From: Rhizobium leguminosarum bv. trifolii WSM2297 | Lineage (GTDB): Bacteria; Pseudomonadota; Alphaproteobacteria; Rhizobiales; Rhizobiaceae | DNA: 64,000 bases | Direction of reading: 5' to 3' | Assembly (NCBI RefSeq): GCF_000271845.1 | Contig: NZ_JH719395.1 | Location: forward strand, 4,040,361 to 4,104,360 | Shown: one piece after another, positions 54,551 through 63,242 of the stretch | How the letters are laid out: each line of letters starts with the position of its first letter | Position numbering within the stretch: the first letter of the stretch is position 1 | The notes under the pieces: generated by a model | Told to the model about the DNA's origin: nothing | The model's input: the letters and a program-made list of their open reading frames with translations, nothing else | Databases searched by the model: none | Made by a program: the position numbers and the translations under genes

Positions 54551-55414
54551 ATGAACACTTCTGTAAGATACCTTCGGCCTGCTACCTGCTACGCCGAGGC
54601 ATCAAATCTCTGGATCAATGTCGGGGAGACGCCCTTTGCCTATCGCGACCTTGGTCCTCAAGGCGCCGTACCGGTCATTCTCCTCAATCATTGGGGTGCG
54701 GTGCTGGACAATTTCGATCCGCGGATTGTCGACGGCCTCGCCACCAAGCATCATGTCATCGCGATCGATTATAGAGGTATCGGCGCCTCGGGCGGCACGG
54801 CCCCTCTGACCATCGACGAGATGGCGCGCGATATGATCGCGTTTATCCGAGCGCTTGGGTTCGCAAAGGTCGATCTTTTCGGTTTTTCTCTCGGGGGATT
54901 TGTCGCCCAGGACATCACGCTGAAGGCGCCCGATCTCGTGCGGAAACTCATTCTGACCGGAACAGGTCCGGCGGGCGGCAAAGGCATCGAAAAGGTTGGC
55001 GCCGTCTCCTGGCCGCTGATGATCAAGGCTCTGCTGACATTGCGCGACCCGAAAACCTATTTGTTTTTCACATCCACCGCCAATGGTCGCCGCGCCGCAA
55101 AAGCCTTCCTGGATCGGCTGAAAGAGCGCAAGGCGGGAAGGGACAAGGGCCCGACGCCAAGGGCGTTGCTGCGGCAACTCAAAGCGATCAAAGCCTGGGG
55201 ACGGCAGGCGGCTCAGGATCTCGGCCGCATCAATATCCCGGTCCTGATCGCCAATGGCAGCAATGATATCATGGTTCCGACGATTAATAGCACCGATCTG
55301 GCCCGACGCATTCCGGGCGCGCAGCTGGTTGTCTACGACGACGCCGGACATGGCGGGATTTTCCAGAACCACGCCGATTTCGTGCCGAAGGCTTTGTCGT
55401 TCCTCGGCGCCTGA
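54551..55414 (+). CDS. alpha/beta hydrolase
   Basis: The 287-residue hydrolase has the nucleophile elbow GFSLGG (Ser113), an acidic residue region ANGSNDIMVP and the His in DDAGHGGIF. The oxyanion loop LLNHWGAVLDNFDP is of the chloroperoxidase/esterase type. It is first of a two-gene operon with a quinone-oxidoreductase-like gene, preceded by two operators. Confidence 0.9.
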   Translation: MNTSVRYLRPATCYAEASNLWINVGETPFAYRDLGPQGAVPVILLNHWGAVLDNFDPRIVDGLATKHHVIAIDYRGIGASGGTAPLTIDEMARDMIAFIRALGFAKVDLFGFSLGGFVAQDITLKAPDLVRKLILTGTGPAGGKGIEKVGAVSWPLMIKALLTLRDPKTYLFFTSTANGRRAAKAFLDRLKERKAGRDKGPTPRALLRQLKAIKAWGRQAAQDLGRINIPVLIANGSNDIMVPTINSTDLARRIPGAQLVVYDDAGHGGIFQNHADFVPKALSFLGA

Positions 55415-55447
55415 CTGCGCAATAAACTTTGAATTGGAGAAAGCCCC

Positions 55448-56452
55448 GTGAAGGCGTTTGTCGTTGATAAGTACAAGAAGAAGGGCGCTCTGCGCCTGGC
55501 CATCCTGCCGGAACCGGAATTGCAGGACAATGATGTCCTGGTGCGGATTCAGGCCACGGCCGTGAACCTCCTGGACTCCAAGCTGCGGGACGGAGAGTTC
55601 AAGCTTATTCTTCCCTATCGCCCGCCCTTTATCCTCGGGCACGACGTTGCCGGAACGGTTGTCAGGACCGGACCCAAGGTCAGGCGGTTCAAGGCGGGTG
55701 ACGAGGTCTATGCACGGCCGCGCGATCATCGGGTCGGCACATTCGCCGAATTCATTGCCATCGATGAAGCCGATGTGGCGCTGAAACCAAACAATCTCAG
55801 CATGACCGAAGCGGCGTCCATTCCGCTGGTGGGACTGACCGCGTGGCAGGCGCTGGTCGAGGTGGGCAAGGTGAGGCCCGGCCAGAAGGTCTTCATCCAG
55901 GCGGGCTCCGGCGGGGTCGGAACTTTTGCCATTCAGCTCGCCAAACATCTTGGCGCGACGGTGGCGACGACGACCAGCGCTGGCAATGTCGCGCTGGCCA
56001 AAAGTCTCGGGGCGGATGTAGTCATCGACTACAAGACGCAGGATTTCGAGAAGCTCCTGTCGGGTTACGATCTCGTGCTCAACAGCCAGGATCCAAAGAC
56101 GCTCGAAAAATCCCTGGCCGTGCTGAAGCCGGGTGGCCGGCTCATTTCCATTTCCGGCCCGCCCGATCCCGCCTTCGCTGGGCAACTCGGACTGAACCTG
56201 TTCCTGAAACTGGTCTTGCGCCTGCTCAGCCGAGGCGTTCGAAAAAAGGCCAAGCGTCTCGGCATCGATTATTCATTCCTGTTCATGGGCGCTGAAGGGC
56301 AGCAGTTGGGTGAGATTACCCGCCTGATCGAACAAGGGGTGATCCGACCGGTCGTGGACAAGGTGTTCCCGTTTGAGAAGGCGGGGGATGCGCTGGCTTA
56401 TGTCGAGACCGGGCGCGCCAGGGGCAAGGTGGTCATCGCCGTCGCAGACTGA
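55448..56452 (+). CDS. zinc-independent NADP-dependent quinone/alcohol oxidoreductase
   Basis: The 334-residue MDR protein starts at GTG 55448. It has the substrate-domain motif LGHDVAGTVVRTGPKVRRFK and the nucleotide loop AGSGGVGTFAIQLAKHLGA. It lacks the zinc-ligand cysteines, which puts it with the quinone oxidoreductase (QOR) subgroup. It lies 33 bases after the hydrolase stop. Confidence 0.9.
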   Translation: MKAFVVDKYKKKGALRLAILPEPELQDNDVLVRIQATAVNLLDSKLRDGEFKLILPYRPPFILGHDVAGTVVRTGPKVRRFKAGDEVYARPRDHRVGTFAEFIAIDEADVALKPNNLSMTEAASIPLVGLTAWQALVEVGKVRPGQKVFIQAGSGGVGTFAIQLAKHLGATVATTTSAGNVALAKSLGADVVIDYKTQDFEKLLSGYDLVLNSQDPKTLEKSLAVLKPGGRLISISGPPDPAFAGQLGLNLFLKLVLRLLSRGVRKKAKRLGIDYSFLFMGAEGQQLGEITRLIEQGVIRPVVDKVFPFEKAGDALAYVETGRARGKVVIAVAD

Positions 56453-56461
56453 TGCGTGGCG

Positions 56462-56485
56462 CCGAAAAGCGTCGGCGGTTTTCGG
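56462..56485 (+). terminator. hairpin after the oxidoreductase operon
   Basis: A seven-base stem (ccgaaaa/ttttcgg) with a ten-base loop follows the stop. The stem supplies its own T run on the plus strand. Downstream (56500-56600) is an AT- and GC-mixed repeat-like stretch. Confidence 0.5.
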
Positions 56486-56605
56486 GCGACGTGATGCTCG
56501 CCTAAAATCATCCTGTTCCAGAAGCGGGCAAAGCGCGTGCTTTTGCCGAGAAATGCGCAAAAAAACAAAAGCGCGAGGAGCGAATTTGAAAGATCGCGAC
56601 GCGCT

Positions 56606-57187
56606 TTAAGGTTCCCGCGTCCGATTTTCGATGGCGTCGCGGCAATCTGTTCGGCAGGCGTCGAGCAGTTCGTCTGCCAGCGGGGAATCGTCCGGGCAGG
56701 CCCTCGACAGCACGATTGCGCCAACGGCTTGAGCGAGGATGGTGATGGCTTGCGCCCGCCCGCCGGTGCCGGAAGGGTGATTTCGTGCAATGCCGCCCTC
56801 AAGCGCACGCACGAGGTTATCTATGCCTGCAGCAAAAACGGCCTTGGTTTCCTCAGGCTGCCGCGCTGCGTCGCAACTCAGCGCCGCGGCCGTGCACCCC
56901 TGGCCGCGCCCATCCCGGTGTTCGCGCGCGAGATAAAGTTCCAGAACGGCGAGAACGTCATGACCGGCATAGCGCTTCAGGGTCTCGCTCAAACCATTCT
57001 CGGTTGCCTCCGCGATCAGCTCCTCCTTGGAGCGAAAGTGATTGTAGAAGCCGCCATGGGTGAGGCCCGCGCGCTCCATCAACTCCGCCACCCCGACGCC
57101 ATCGAAGCCGCGCTCGCGAAACAGCTCCGATGCGGTGGCGATAATCCGTTCGTAGTTTTCCTGCTTCTTTTCCTTGGTGATCCGCAC
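56606..57187 (-). CDS. TetR-family regulator of the hydrolase/oxidoreductase cassette
   Basis: The 193-residue protein has the HTH ATASELFRERGFDGVGVAEL and MERAGLTHGGFYNHFRSKEE (about residues 17-55). Its ligand domain is like that of NemR/AcuR-type sensors of electrophiles. Two ATGAY-N4-RTCAT palindromes lie just upstream, and two more before the hydrolase operon, so it probably represses both. It converges on the oxidoreductase gene. Confidence 0.92.
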   Translation of the reverse strand: MRITKEKKQENYERIIATASELFRERGFDGVGVAELMERAGLTHGGFYNHFRSKEELIAEATENGLSETLKRYAGHDVLAVLELYLAREHRDGRGQGCTAAALSCDAARQPEETKAVFAAGIDNLVRALEGGIARNHPSGTGGRAQAITILAQAVGAIVLSRACPDDSPLADELLDACRTDCRDAIENRTREP

Positions 57188-57224
57188 GTGTGACTACCTT
57201 TTCGACCGCCATGCCCCAGCTATG

Positions 57225-57269
57225 ATGTCGTATGTCATTATAGCTTGAGTTATTGATGATGTATATCAT
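57225..57269 (-). promoter_or_regulatory. two palindromic operators in the TetR promoter
   Basis: ATGTC-GTAT-GTCAT at 57225-57238 and the perfect ATGAT-GTAT-ATCAT at 57256-57269. They match the pair at 54442-54484 in length, half-site and N4 spacer. Confidence 0.75.
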
Positions 57270-57484
57270 TAATAATGGGCGGTCAGCTATAGAGCACGTG
57301 ATGGCAGACAGGCATTTCACGGCACCGATCCGTCGTCATCCTTGACCCCGTGCGCAAGTAACGTCCGGACGATTGCCGAGAGGAAAGAAATTCCCCAATG
57401 CATGTCGCCTGGGGAAGTACGGAGCGGGGGATACGATGTGCATCAAACCAACGAGTGCAAGCGCGTCGTATGAATGCGGCCGCT
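57270..57484. other. intergenic stretch between the TetR gene and the RbsD/FucU gene
   Basis: About 215 bases without a supported gene. A weak hairpin (ttcccca/tggggaa, 57391-57416) could end the minus-strand frcR-fucU transcript. Confidence 0.35.
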
Positions 57485-57958
57485 CTAATAAACGAACGGA
57501 TCCACCTCGGCTGCCTGAGCGCCTAGCTCCTTCGGATAGATCACCCCCTTGCGCAGGATGATGTTGGCATAGAGCCTCGGCTCGCTGGTCTGGATCAGCG
57601 CATGGGCGGTCTTCACTCGGCCGTAAAAATCCTGGCCGATCAGCGGCACCACCTGGCGGTGCGGCTCGTGGCGGGCGCAGCAGTCGATCATTTCCTCATG
57701 CACCGGATCGAGCTTGTCGCGCTCGGCCTTGACGGTGGAGCGGAAGATTGCTTCGGGCACGAAATCATCGATCGGCAGCACGCTGAGCACGGCATTCAGA
57801 ACCGGGATCAGGCGGTGGCCGTCGAGCCGGATCAGTCGGCGGGCATGTTCGACGCCCGGATAATTGCCGTCGACGATGGCGATCTCGTCGCCGTGGCCCA
57901 TGGCCCGAAGTGTAAAAAGCAACTCCGGGCTCAACAGCGGGTCAAGTCCTTTCAGCAT
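57485..57958 (-). CDS. RbsD/FucU-family sugar mutarotase
   Basis: The 157-residue protein has the family opening MLKGLDPLLSPELLFTLRAM and GHGDEIAIVDGNYPG (catalytic His region), and an ending DPFVY. It interconverts sugar anomers to speed uptake or phosphorylation, L-fucose or another sugar. It overlaps the end of frcR by 17 bases, so it is expressed with the fructose regulator. Two decayed partial copies occur at 52313-52395 and 54129-54248. Confidence 0.92.
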   Translation of the reverse strand: MLKGLDPLLSPELLFTLRAMGHGDEIAIVDGNYPGVEHARRLIRLDGHRLIPVLNAVLSVLPIDDFVPEAIFRSTVKAERDKLDPVHEEMIDCCARHEPHRQVVPLIGQDFYGRVKTAHALIQTSEPRLYANIILRKGVIYPKELGAQAAEVDPFVY

Positions 57959-59189
57959 GGTCTACCTCCTTGAAGAGAACGTTCTGGTCGGTGAGGTAAC
58001 GCGCAAAGATCGGCAGGCTGGCGCCGCCGATGGCGCGTGCCTGGGCGCCGACCGCGCCCTCGATGATTTCGGGCATGACGACGCCCTGCAGGTCGAGCTT
58101 GGCGGCTTCGTCGATGGTCGCCTGCACCACGCGGCTGCGCACCCAATGGGGAAAACCGCCGTCGATGACGGCGGCGCTGAAATCGACGATCGAGGCGGCA
58201 GCGACGATCGCCTGCGCCAGCGCCTTGGCGCTATCCTGGATCCAGGCTTCCATCGGCTCGCCGAAATCCACCCAGTCGTCGGCCGAATACCATAGCGGCT
58301 CGGGATCGATGCCGCGCTCGCGCAGCATGTTTTCGAGCACGAAGATCGAGGCGATTTCGAGCAATTGCTTGGTTTCGCCGTTCCTGTCGCGCACCGGCAG
58401 CGGCCCGATCGCGCCGGCCGTGCCGGTGCGGCCGGAAAAGATCGCCGAATTGAGGACGATGCCGCCGCCGATGAAGGAGCCGATGAAGAAATAGACGAAA
58501 TCCGGATAGGACGGCCCGACGCCGAACACCAGTTCGGCGCCGCAGGCGCTGGTCGCATCGTTCTGCATGAACACCGGGTGGGAGACGCGTGCGGCGATAT
58601 CGGCCTGCAGGTCGACATCGCGCCAGACCTCCATGGCGCCCGCCGGCGCGCCCACCTCTTCGGCCCAGTTCCAAAGCTCGAAGGGTGCTGCGATGCCGAG
58701 GCCGGCAATGCGGCCGCGCTGCTTTTCGTCGAGCCGGCCTTCGAGCTCCTCTATGCCCGAGGTGACGAAGGCGAGGATTTCTTCCGGCAGCGGATAGGCG
58801 TAGGTCCGGTGCAGCTGCATGCGGATGCGGCCGACGAAATCCATCAGCACCAGATCGGCGCTGCGCCGGCCCATCTTCAGGCCGAAGGAATAGACGGCGT
58901 CGGCATTGAGATGCATCGGGATCGACGGCTGGCCGACCCGGCCGCGCACCGGCGCGCCCCGCGACAGCAGCCCTTCCTTTTCCAGAACCCGCATGATCAC
59001 CGAGACGGTCTGCGCCGACAGGCCGCTGCGGCGCGCGATATCGGCCTTCGACAGCGCGCCGTAGAGACGCACCAGCGACAGCACGAGCCGTTCGTTATAG
59101 GCCCGCACCCTGACCTGGTTCGCACCTCCGGCCGGATTCTGAATTGGCGGCGGGACCGATGTGTGTTCCGGTCCATCCAAGGACGACAT
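57942..59189 (-). CDS. frcR: ROK-family regulator of the fructose operon
   Basis: The 415-residue repressor has an N-terminal winged helix (LVRLYGALSKADIARRSGLS, AQTVSVIMRVLEKEGLLSRG) and a sugar-kinase-like ROK domain (residues about 95-400). It is divergent from frcB, the arrangement of the rhizobial frc locus. A perfect 12-base inverted repeat in the gap (59220-59255) is a likely binding site. Confidence 0.88.
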   Translation of the reverse strand: MSSLDGPEHTSVPPPIQNPAGGANQVRVRAYNERLVLSLVRLYGALSKADIARRSGLSAQTVSVIMRVLEKEGLLSRGAPVRGRVGQPSIPMHLNADAVYSFGLKMGRRSADLVLMDFVGRIRMQLHRTYAYPLPEEILAFVTSGIEELEGRLDEKQRGRIAGLGIAAPFELWNWAEEVGAPAGAMEVWRDVDLQADIAARVSHPVFMQNDATSACGAELVFGVGPSYPDFVYFFIGSFIGGGIVLNSAIFSGRTGTAGAIGPLPVRDRNGETKQLLEIASIFVLENMLRERGIDPEPLWYSADDWVDFGEPMEAWIQDSAKALAQAIVAAASIVDFSAAVIDGGFPHWVRSRVVQATIDEAAKLDLQGVVMPEIIEGAVGAQARAIGGASLPIFARYLTDQNVLFKEVDHAERT

Positions 59190-59219
59190 GGCCGCTCCTC
59201 CCGAGCGTTGGCCCCCTGC

Positions 59220-59255
59220 ATAATTGCTTAAATCGGAATCGGCTTAAGCAATTAT
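59220..59255. promoter_or_regulatory. inverted-repeat operator between frcR and frcB
   Basis: ATAATTGCTTAA (59220-59231) pairs exactly with TTAAGCAATTAT (59244-59255), separated by 12 bases. It lies 30 bases upstream of the frcR ATG, in the divergent control region. It is the best candidate for the FrcR operator. Confidence 0.7.
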
Positions 59256-59371
59256 CCAGCAGTTCGAAGTGGTACGGCGTCCTTTGCGCCTCTGCAAAGA
59301 CGCGTGGCGCCGTACGCCTAATTTGAACGGAGCATGCCACATCGAATTAATAATTCAATTGGATTTATTTA

Positions 59372-59400
59372 TTGACAAGCCGTTTTCTTTTCGCTCTTAA
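59372..59400 (+). promoter_or_regulatory. candidate frcB promoter
   Basis: TTGACA, 17 bases, TCTTAA. The -35 is perfect and the -10 partial. It is 116 bases before the frcB ATG, in an AT-rich stretch. Confidence 0.45.
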
Positions 59401-59515
59401 TTGCCGTCGTCAAGGGCACGGGACAGCTTTGGAAGCTTAACAATCCACGGCGAAGTGTCATATCTTAAATTCCGGCCCCGCAAGGGCGGCGCCGGTAAAC
59501 TCTGGGAGGAGTTCC

Positions 59516-60535
59516 ATGAAGAAATCTGTTCTCGCTTTCGGCGCGCTCGCGCTCGGTGTCGCCTTTTCCGCTCCGGCGATGGCGGCTGACGTTTCCGCCT
59601 GCCTGATCACCAAGACCGACACCAACCCCTTCTTCGTCAAGATGAAGGAAGGTGCGACGGCCAAGGCCAAGGAACTCGGCGTTTCGCTGAAGTCCTATGC
59701 CGGCAAGATCGACGGTGACAGCGAAAGCCAGGTGGCAGCGATCGAAAGCTGCATCGCCGACGGCGCCAAGGGCATCCTGCTCACGGCTTCCGACACCAAG
59801 GGCATCGTGCCTGCGGTCAAGAAGGCCCGTGATGCCGGCCTGCTGGTCATCGCTCTCGACACGCCGCTCGAGCCTGCAGATGCCGCCGACGCCACCTTCG
59901 CCACCGACAACCTGCTCGCCGGCAAGCTGATCGGCCAGTGGGCCAAGGAAACCATGGGCGACAAGGCCAAGGACGCCAAGGTCGGCTTCCTCGATCTGAC
60001 CCCGTCGCAGCCGACGGTCGACGTTCTGCGCGACCAGGGCTTCATGATGGGCTTCGGCATCGACCCGAAAAACCCGGACAAGATCGGCGATGAAGATGAC
60101 AAGCGCATCGTCGGCCATGACGTGACCAACGGCAATGAAGAAGGCGGCCGCAAGGCCATGGAAAACCTTCTGCAGAAGGATCCCGGCATCAACGTCATCC
60201 ACACGATCAACGAGCCGGCCGCTGTCGGCGCCTATCAGGCGCTGAAGGCCGTCGGCATGGAAAAGAACGTGCTGATCGTATCGGTCGACGGTGGTTGCCC
60301 GGGTGTGAAGTCGGTCAAGGAAGGCGTCATCGGCGCCACCTCGCAGCAATATCCGCTGCTGATGGCGTCGCTCGGCATCGAGGCGATCAAGAAGTTCGCC
60401 GACAGCGGTGAAAAGCCGAAGCCGACCGAAGGCAAGTCCTTCTTCGACACCGGCGTTTCGCTCGTCACCGACAAGCCGGTCTCCGGCGTCAAGTCGATCG
60501 ACACCAAGGAAGGCACGGACAAGTGCTGGGGCTGA
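59516..60535 (+). CDS. frcB: fructose ABC transporter, periplasmic binding protein
   Basis: The 339-residue sugar-binding protein (ribose-binding fold) has a signal peptide ending PAMAAD. It starts [19 protein letters not shown] and has an [24 protein letters not shown] hinge ([20 protein letters not shown]). It matches rhizobial FrcB, which takes up fructose, ribose and mannose. A strong hairpin follows, separating it from frcC. Confidence 0.93.
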   Translation: MKKSVLAFGALALGVAFSAPAMAADVSACLITKTDTNPFFVKMKEGATAKAKELGVSLKSYAGKIDGDSESQVAAIESCIADGAKGILLTASDTKGIVPAVKKARDAGLLVIALDTPLEPADAADATFATDNLLAGKLIGQWAKETMGDKAKDAKVGFLDLTPSQPTVDVLRDQGFMMGFGIDPKNPDKIGDEDDKRIVGHDVTNGNEEGGRKAMENLLQKDPGINVIHTINEPAAVGAYQALKAVGMEKNVLIVSVDGGCPGVKSVKEGVIGATSQQYPLLMASLGIEAIKKFADSGEKPKPTEGKSFFDTGVSLVTDKPVSGVKSIDTKEGTDKCWG

Positions 60536-60556
60536 GCCCTATCTGATTGAAAGAGA

Positions 60557-60584
60557 AACGGCCGGGGCTTGATCCCCGGCCGTT
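60557..60584 (+). terminator. hairpin between frcB and frcC
   Basis: A perfect 11-base stem (aacggccgggg/ccccggccgtt) with a six-base loop is followed by ttc. It would give more binding protein than permease by partial termination or message protection. Confidence 0.75.
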
Positions 60585-60691
60585 TTCGACGGACGATGCG
60601 ACGTCGCCTCACGAACCGGCTCAGTTAAGACCGGATGGATATCGGTGACGGCCCCCGCGCGAGTTCGGCGCGCGGATGCGGAGGAGGAACC

Positions 60692-61756
60692 ATGACCGGA
60701 ACACAGGAATTCGAACGCGTTCTCGACGGCAGCGACAAGAGTGTTGCCTCCTTCGAGCACCAGGATGTCTCGCTGATCAAGCGCGCCCAGCATTTTCTGC
60801 ACTCGACGCCGGCCGCCGTGCCGCTGATCGTGCTGGTGCTGGCAATCATCATCTTCGGCATCGCCCTCGGCGGACGGTTCTTCTCGTCCTACACGCTGAC
60901 GCTGATCCTGCAGCAGATCGCCATCGTCGGCATTCTCGGCGCCGCCCAGACGCTGGTCATCCTGACGGCCGGCATCGATCTGTCGATCGGCGTCATCATG
61001 GTGATCTCGGCGGTCATCATGGGCAATGTCGCCATCACCTATGGCATACCGACACCGATTGCGGTTGCAGCCGGCATGTTTGTCGGCGGCCTTTGCGGAT
61101 TGCTGAACGGCTTTCTCGTCGCCTACATGAAACTGCCGCCCTTCATCGTCACGCTCGGCACCTGGAATATCGTCATGGCGACGAATTTCATCTATTCGGC
61201 CAACGAGACGATCCGCGACACCGACGTCGACGAACAGGCGCCGCTGCTGCATCTTTTCGCCATGAGTTTCAGAGCCGGCACCGCCGTGCTGACGCTCGGC
61301 GTCATCGCCATGGTGCTGCTGGTGCTGCTGCTCTGGTATGTGCTCAATCACACCGCCTGGGGCCGGCATGTCTATGCGGTCGGCGACGATCCGGAGGCCG
61401 CCAAGCTCTCCGGCATCCAGACCAAGAAGGTGCTTTTGACCGTCTACACCATATCGGGCGTCATCGCCGCCTTCGCCGCCTGGGTGTCGATCGGCCGCAA
61501 CGGCTCGATCTCACCATCCTCGGCCGTCACCGACTATAACCTGCAGGCGATCACCGCGACCGTGATCGGCGGCATCTCGCTGTTCGGCGGCCGCGGCTCG
61601 ATCCTCGGCACGCTGTTCGGCGCGATGATCGTCGGCGTCGTCTCGATGGGCCTCAACATGCTCGGCGCCGACCCGCAATGGAAAGTGCTTTTAACAGGCG
61701 TGCTGATCATTGCCGCCGTCGCCATCGACCAGTGGATCAGAAAGGTTTCGGTGTAA
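60692..61756 (+). CDS. frcC: fructose ABC transporter permease
   Basis: The 354-residue permease starts at ATG 60692 behind GGAGGAGGAAC. It has about eight to ten spans and the RbsC-like ILTAGIDLSIGVIMVISAVI and GISLFGGRGSILGTLFGAMI motifs. Confidence 0.93.
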   Translation: MTGTQEFERVLDGSDKSVASFEHQDVSLIKRAQHFLHSTPAAVPLIVLVLAIIIFGIALGGRFFSSYTLTLILQQIAIVGILGAAQTLVILTAGIDLSIGVIMVISAVIMGNVAITYGIPTPIAVAAGMFVGGLCGLLNGFLVAYMKLPPFIVTLGTWNIVMATNFIYSANETIRDTDVDEQAPLLHLFAMSFRAGTAVLTLGVIAMVLLVLLLWYVLNHTAWGRHVYAVGDDPEAAKLSGIQTKKVLLTVYTISGVIAAFAAWVSIGRNGSISPSSAVTDYNLQAITATVIGGISLFGGRGSILGTLFGAMIVGVVSMGLNMLGADPQWKVLLTGVLIIAAVAIDQWIRKVSV

Positions 61757-61758
61757 TC

Positions 61759-62541
61759 ATGGCTCGCGAACCCCTTCTCACCGCCCGCGGTCTGGTCAAG
61801 CGTTATGGACGCGTGACCGCGCTCGACAATGCCGATTTCGACCTTTACCCGGGCGAAATCCTCGCCGTCATCGGCGATAACGGCGCCGGCAAATCGTCGC
61901 TCATCAAGGCGATATCGGGCGCCGTCACCCCGGACGAGGGGGTGATCACCCTCGAAGGCAAGCAGGTGCAGTTCCGCTCGCCGATGGAAGCGCGTGAGGC
62001 CGGCATCGAAACGGTCTATCAGAACCTCGCTTTGTCGCCGGCGCTGTCGATCGCCGACAACATGTTCCTCGGCCGCGAGATCCGCAAAAAAGGCCCGCTC
62101 GGCTCGATGTTGCGCATGCTCGACCGGCCGGCGATGGAAAAGCTGGCGCGCAACAAGCTCTCCGAACTCGGCCTGATGACCATCCAGAACATCAACCAGG
62201 CGGTGGAAACGCTCTCCGGCGGTCAGCGCCAGGGTGTCGCGGTTGCCCGCGCCGCCGCCTTCGGCTCCAAGGTCATCATCATGGACGAACCGACGGCAGC
62301 CCTCGGCGTCAAGGAAAGCCGCCGCGTGCTGGAACTGATCCTCGACGTCAGAGCCCGCGGCCTGCCGATCGTGCTGATCTCGCACAACATGCCGCATGTC
62401 TTCGAGGTCGCCGACCGGATCCATATCCACCGTCTCGGCCGCCGCCTGACGGTGATCGATCCGAAGGAATACACCATGTCCGACGCCGTCGCCTTCATGA
62501 CCGGCGCCAAGGCGGTGCCGACGGAGCCCGTCGCGGCATGA
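61759..62541 (+). CDS. frcA: fructose ABC transporter ATPase
   Basis: The 260-residue ATPase has Walker A GDNGAGKSSLIK (about 39-50), signature LSGGQRQGVAVARAA and Walker B VIIMDEPTAALG. It has a single ATPase domain, as FrcA has, unlike the double RbsA. It lies two bases after frcC and shares ATGA with frcK. Confidence 0.95.
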   Translation: MAREPLLTARGLVKRYGRVTALDNADFDLYPGEILAVIGDNGAGKSSLIKAISGAVTPDEGVITLEGKQVQFRSPMEAREAGIETVYQNLALSPALSIADNMFLGREIRKKGPLGSMLRMLDRPAMEKLARNKLSELGLMTIQNINQAVETLSGGQRQGVAVARAAAFGSKVIIMDEPTAALGVKESRRVLELILDVRARGLPIVLISHNMPHVFEVADRIHIHRLGRRLTVIDPKEYTMSDAVAFMTGAKAVPTEPVAA

Positions 62542-63170
62542 GCGTACGCATCGATGACATCGCCGGCGAGGTTATCGGCCGCGCCGGCGATGCCAAACGC
62601 TTCCTGATCGGCGTCGCCGGGCCTCCCGGTTCGGGCAAGTCGACCATGGCCGACAATCTGGCGGCGGCGTTGAAAGCCAGAGGCGAAAGTGCTGCAGTTC
62701 TGCCGATGGACGGCTTCCACATGGATAACGCCATCCTGATCGAACGCGGCCTTTTGGCCCGCAAGGGCATCCCTGAAACCTTCGATGTCCGCGGCTTCCT
62801 CGATATCGTCCGCGCCGTCCGGCCGGCCGATCAGGAGGTTCTGGTGCCGGTCTTCGACCGCGCCCGGGAACTGGCCATCGCATCCGCCCGGCCGATCGAT
62901 CCCAAGGACCGTTTCATCATCGTCGAGGGCAACTATCTGCTCTTCACGCAGGGAAAATGGGCCGAACTCGACGGGATCTTCGATTTTTCGATCATGTTGG
63001 CGCCGCCGATCGAGGTGCTGGAGGAACGGCTCTGGGCGCGCTGGCGCGGTTATAATCTCAGTGAGGAGGCGGCCAGCGCCAAGGTCTACGGCAACGACCT
63101 GCCGAACGGCCGGCTGATCCTTGAAAATCGCCGCCCGGCCGATGTGACGCTGGAGATCGCGCTGGCGTGA
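62538..63170 (+). CDS. frcK: FrcK kinase-like P-loop protein
   Basis: The 210-residue protein is of the uridine/pantothenate-kinase-like fold. Walker A is GPPGSGKST (28-36), then PMDGFHMDN, DVRGFLDIV and VEGNYLLF. In rhizobia it is encoded with the frcBCA transporter. It overlaps frcA by four bases. It may phosphorylate a sugar or nucleoside; the true substrate is not certain from sequence. Confidence 0.9.
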   Translation: MSVRIDDIAGEVIGRAGDAKRFLIGVAGPPGSGKSTMADNLAAALKARGESAAVLPMDGFHMDNAILIERGLLARKGIPETFDVRGFLDIVRAVRPADQEVLVPVFDRARELAIASARPIDPKDRFIIVEGNYLLFTQGKWAELDGIFDFSIMLAPPIEVLEERLWARWRGYNLSEEAASAKVYGNDLPNGRLILENRRPADVTLEIALA

Positions 63171-63242
63171 TCCCACGGTGATTGTTTTCACATAAGGGAT
63201 AGTGGTATCGAAGCCGCAGACGCATCGTTTCGGAGGCCCGCC

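Noticed and set aside
54602..56185. A 527-codon minus-strand frame
   Set aside because: It is antisense to the hydrolase and the oxidoreductase genes, both with clear motifs.
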